Assembly: GCF_000269985.1 (NCBI RefSeq) | Contig: NC_016109.1 | Coordinates: forward strand, 682,001 to 746,000 | Length of the DNA stretch: 64,000 bases | DNA from: Kitasatospora setae KM-6054 | GTDB taxonomy: Bacteria > Actinomycetota > Actinomycetes > Streptomycetales > Streptomycetaceae | Reading direction: 5' to 3' | In this document: piece by piece, positions 61,822 to 64,000 of the stretch | How the letters are laid out: every line of letters begins with the position of its first letter | Numbering within the stretch: the stretch's first letter is position 1 | Notes under the pieces: generated by a model | Database searches by the model: none | Seen by the model: only the letters and a program-made list of their open reading frames with translations | What the model was told of the DNA's origin: nothing | Position numbers and translations under genes: made by a program

Positions 61822-64000
61822 TCATTCGCGTGCCGGGGTGACGGCGTGGGCGAGTTGGACGCGTGAGCGGAGGTCGAGTTTGCGGTAGACGCGGGTCAGG
61901 GTCGCTTCGACGGTTTTGACGCTGACGGTGAGGGCGGCGGCGATGTCGCGGTTGCTCGCGCCGGCCGCGGCGAGGTGGGCGCAGCGTTGTTCGGCGTCGG
62001 TGAGGCGGGCGCGGGCGCCGTCCTGCGGGGTGGCGTCCGCCGGGGGGCCGGGTTCCAGTCGCCGCAGGGCGCGGGCGGCGGCGTCGGCCCCGGGGTGGGC
62101 TCCGTGGGCGGTGAAGAGGTCGGCGGCCCGCTGCGCGGCGGTGCGGGCGCCGGCGCGGCGGCGGGCGCGGCGTTCGGTGTGGCTGAGGGCGAGGAGGGTG
62201 CGGCCGCGTTCGAGGGGGAGCTGGCGCAGCTGCTCGGCGGCGTCGGTGAGGCGGCGGGCGGCGGTGTCGTACTGGCCGCGGGCGGCGTCGAGGAGGGCCC
62301 GGGCGCGTTCGAGGGCGGGCAGGACGGAGTCCCGGCCGAGATCGGTGGCGGTGCGGTGGGTGTCGGTGAGGAGCTCTTCGGCTTCGTCGGGGCGGCCGGC
62401 GGCGAGGAGCGCCTCGGCGAGGTCGGCGTGCCAGCGGAGGACGGAGGGGTCGCGGACCTGTTGGAGCGTTTCCAGCGCGCGGACCTCCTGGAGCGGTTCG
62501 AGGGCTTCCTTGGGGCGGCCGGCGGTGAGCAGGAGGTGGCCGAGGGCGAAGAGGTTGCGGGAGAGGAAGACCCGGTTGTCCTCGTGCCGGGAGGCGTCGA
62601 TGCCCCGGCGGGCGTGGGCGAGGGCGGTGCCGGTGCGGGAGGCGGTGCCTTCGACGAGGGCGGAGGTGTAGCAGGCGGGGCCGGGTGGCATGCCCGTCCG
62701 GTCGGAGAGGGTGTGGGCGCGGCGGGCGTAGTCGAGGGCCTCGGCGCAGCGTCCGGCGCGCAGTTCGGTTTCGGCGAGGCTGCGCAGCAGGTCGACGACG
62801 GCTTCGGCGTCCCCGGTCCGCTGGGCTTGGACGAGCAGGGGGAGCAGGGTGGTGCGGGCGTCGGCGGGGCGGTCGTCGAAGAGGGCGTGGCGGGCGGCGA
62901 GGTGTTCGGGGGTGGCGTTGACGGGGACGAGCGCGGTGCGGGGCAGGGACAGGGCGTGTTCGAGGGTGGTGTCGGCGTCGGGGTGGCCGAGGACGCGTTG
63001 GACGCGGGCCAGCATGGTCAGGGCGAGCGCGGTGGTGGTGGTGTCGCCGGCGGTGCGGGCGAGTCGGGCGGCGCGTTCGGCCAGGGCGGCGGCCCGGTGG
63101 GGGGCGCCTTCGCTGACGTTGGCCCAGATGGCTTGGCGGAGCAGGACCTGGGCGGTCAGGTCGGGTCGGCCGGCCGCTTCGTGGATCGCGTCGGCGAAGA
63201 GTTCGTCGGCGCCGTGCAGGCGCTGTCCGCTGGCGTCGAGCAGGGCGAGCAGGGCGCCGACGCGCGGGGCGGGGCTGGTGTCGTGTTCGAGGACGAGGCG
63301 GGCGGCGGCCCGGCCGCGGGGGAGGTCGCCGCAGTGGCTGGCGTCGCGCACGGCGGTCAGGGCGCGTTCGGCGAGCAGGCCGGGGTCCTCGCGCGGGGTG
63401 CGCTGGGCGGCGAGGAGGGAGAGTTCGGCGGCCAGCGGGTGTTCGCCGCGCAGGCGGGCGTGGCCGGCGGCGCGGGCGGTGTGCCGGGCGGTGCGGGGGT
63501 CGGTGGGGTCGGCGGCGAGTGCGGTGTGGCGGTCGCGGCGGAGGCTGTCGTGGCTGGCTCCGGCCAGGCGGGCGTGCAGGAGTCGGCGGGCGGCGGCGGG
63601 GAGCCTGGTGGTGAGTTCGGCGGCGATCGCGGTGGCGGTGAAGCGCACCCGCCCGTCGGCGGGTACGGGGTCGAGCAGTCCGGCGGTCTCGGCCTGGGCC
63701 AGCAGGTGTGCGGCGGCCGGGCCGGCGAGGCGGGTGAGCAGGTCGAGGTCGGGCCGGTCGTCGAGGGCGGCCAGGGTCAGGAGTTCCCGTACGTCGTCCG
63801 GCACGGTGTCGAGCCATTCGCCGACCAGTTGGCGGGCGCGGGGCGGCAGGACGGGGTCGTCGTCGGCGGGGCGTCGGACGGTCGGCGGGCCGGGGGTGCG
63901 GCCGCCGGCCTCGGCGAGGGCCAGGGCCAGGGCGGGGTTGCCGCCGCTGCGGGTGTGCACCCGGGCGACCTCGCCGGGGGCGGGCCGGTACGGGGCCAGC
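61822..64000 (-). CDS. Large LuxR-family (LAL-type) ATP-binding regulator, N-terminus cut by window edge
   Basis: At least 726 codons are visible; the gene continues past base 64000, so the ATPase P-loop is not seen. The visible start, HTRSGGNPALALALAEA, is the end of an AAA/NB-ARC-like domain. A long helical TPR-like repeat region follows, and the C-terminus LTDAEQRCAHLAAAGASNRDIAAALTVSVKTVEATLTRVYRKLDLRSRVQL is a LuxR helix-turn-helix. LAL regulators often activate secondary-metabolite genes, but none are visible here. Confidence 0.9.
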   Translation of the reverse strand, partial: LAPYRPAPGEVARVHTRSGGNPALALALAEAGGRTPGPPTVRRPADDDPVLPPRARQLVGEWLDTVPDDVRELLTLAALDDRPDLDLLTRLAGPAAAHLLAQAETAGLLDPVPADGRVRFTATAIAAELTTRLPAAARRLLHARLAGASHDSLRRDRHTALAADPTDPRTARHTARAAGHARLRGEHPLAAELSLLAAQRTPREDPGLLAERALTAVRDASHCGDLPRGRAAARLVLEHDTSPAPRVGALLALLDASGQRLHGADELFADAIHEAAGRPDLTAQVLLRQAIWANVSEGAPHRAAALAERAARLARTAGDTTTTALALTMLARVQRVLGHPDADTTLEHALSLPRTALVPVNATPEHLAARHALFDDRPADARTTLLPLLVQAQRTGDAEAVVDLLRSLAETELRAGRCAEALDYARRAHTLSDRTGMPPGPACYTSALVEGTASRTGTALAHARRGIDASRHEDNRVFLSRNLFALGHLLLTAGRPKEALEPLQEVRALETLQQVRDPSVLRWHADLAEALLAAGRPDEAEELLTDTHRTATDLGRDSVLPALERARALLDAARGQYDTAARRLTDAAEQLRQLPLERGRTLLALSHTERRARRRAGARTAAQRAADLFTAHGAHPGADAAARALRRLEPGPPADATPQDGARARLTDAEQRCAHLAAAGASNRDIAAALTVSVKTVEATLTRVYRKLDLRSRVQLAHAVTPARE

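Noticed and set aside
57209-63817. A single open frame of over 2,200 codons on the minus strand
   Set aside because: It runs antisense or out of frame through the hpf, EEP, EamA and LuxR genes with Arg/Pro-rich nonsense sequence. Only its 3' end (57209-58573) is the TerD-vWA gene.
1-64000. tRNA or rRNA genes
   Set aside because: No T-loop/anticodon patterns or rRNA stretches were noticed on reading; a covariance scan would be needed to exclude a tRNA fully.

Overview
This window is very GC-rich DNA from a filamentous actinomycete, most likely a member of the Streptomycetaceae (Streptomyces or Kitasatospora; I cannot separate the two). Evidence for this includes strong third-position GC bias, many GTG starts and 4-bp ATGA/GTGA gene overlaps. 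Markers of the lineage include an SsgA-like sporulation protein, an S-(hydroxymethyl)mycothiol dehydrogenase, a SigK-type sigma/anti-sigma pair, a TerD/vWA protein, a CYP105-like P450 with its own ferredoxin, and a B12-type MerR regulator (LitR/CarH). I saw no rRNA, tRNA, prophage, integrase, transposase or CRISPR array.

Layout: 1-6.2 kb holds the tail of an AlkZ-like protein, a membrane SpoIIE/PP2C phosphatase and a LodA/LodB quinoprotein oxidase operon with an unknown third gene. 6.2-15.5 kb is a sugar-use locus: a LacI regulator, an intracellular GH36 enzyme and an ABC importer on the minus strand, facing away from a large secreted glycosidase. 15.5-22.7 kb has a PRC-barrel protein, a divergent MarR/EamA exporter pair, a secreted penicillin-acylase-like enzyme, a GNAT and a secreted hypothetical. 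22.8-29 kb is an oligopeptide-type ABC system with a divergent binding protein. 29-34.6 kb has a prolyl aminopeptidase, a glycan cluster (GT2 synthase, small LAxTG protein, UDP-GlcNAc 2-epimerase) and a CoiA-like protein. 34.8-43 kb has small actinobacterial genes, then a LitR-type regulator with 11-bp iterons and a lipid-modification operon (SRPBCC, FAD oxidoreductase, DUF1365, cyclopropane-synthase-like methyltransferase, DUF1295).

43-54 kb carries an S1-domain protein, the SigK/anti-sigma pair, an SsgA-like protein, an SMI1/KNR4 protein, formaldehyde detoxification genes (mycothiol dehydrogenase plus MBL hydrolase), the P450/ferredoxin pair and a GDT1-type manganese transporter behind a probable yybP-ykoY riboswitch. 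54-64 kb has a thermolysin-type protease, LtrA, TerD-vWA divergent from a ribosome hibernation factor, an endonuclease/exonuclease/phosphatase membrane protein, an EamA-like transporter and a truncated LuxR regulator at the edge.

Three units look most coherent. In the sugar locus, an exported enzyme should feed an importer and a cytoplasmic GH36 under LacI control. In the LitR locus, repeated operators sit between the regulator and a divergent gene, next to an overlapping lipid operon. The LodAB operon should make a cysteine-tryptophylquinone enzyme plus its flavoprotein maturase. All functions are inferred by reading; no database search was run.
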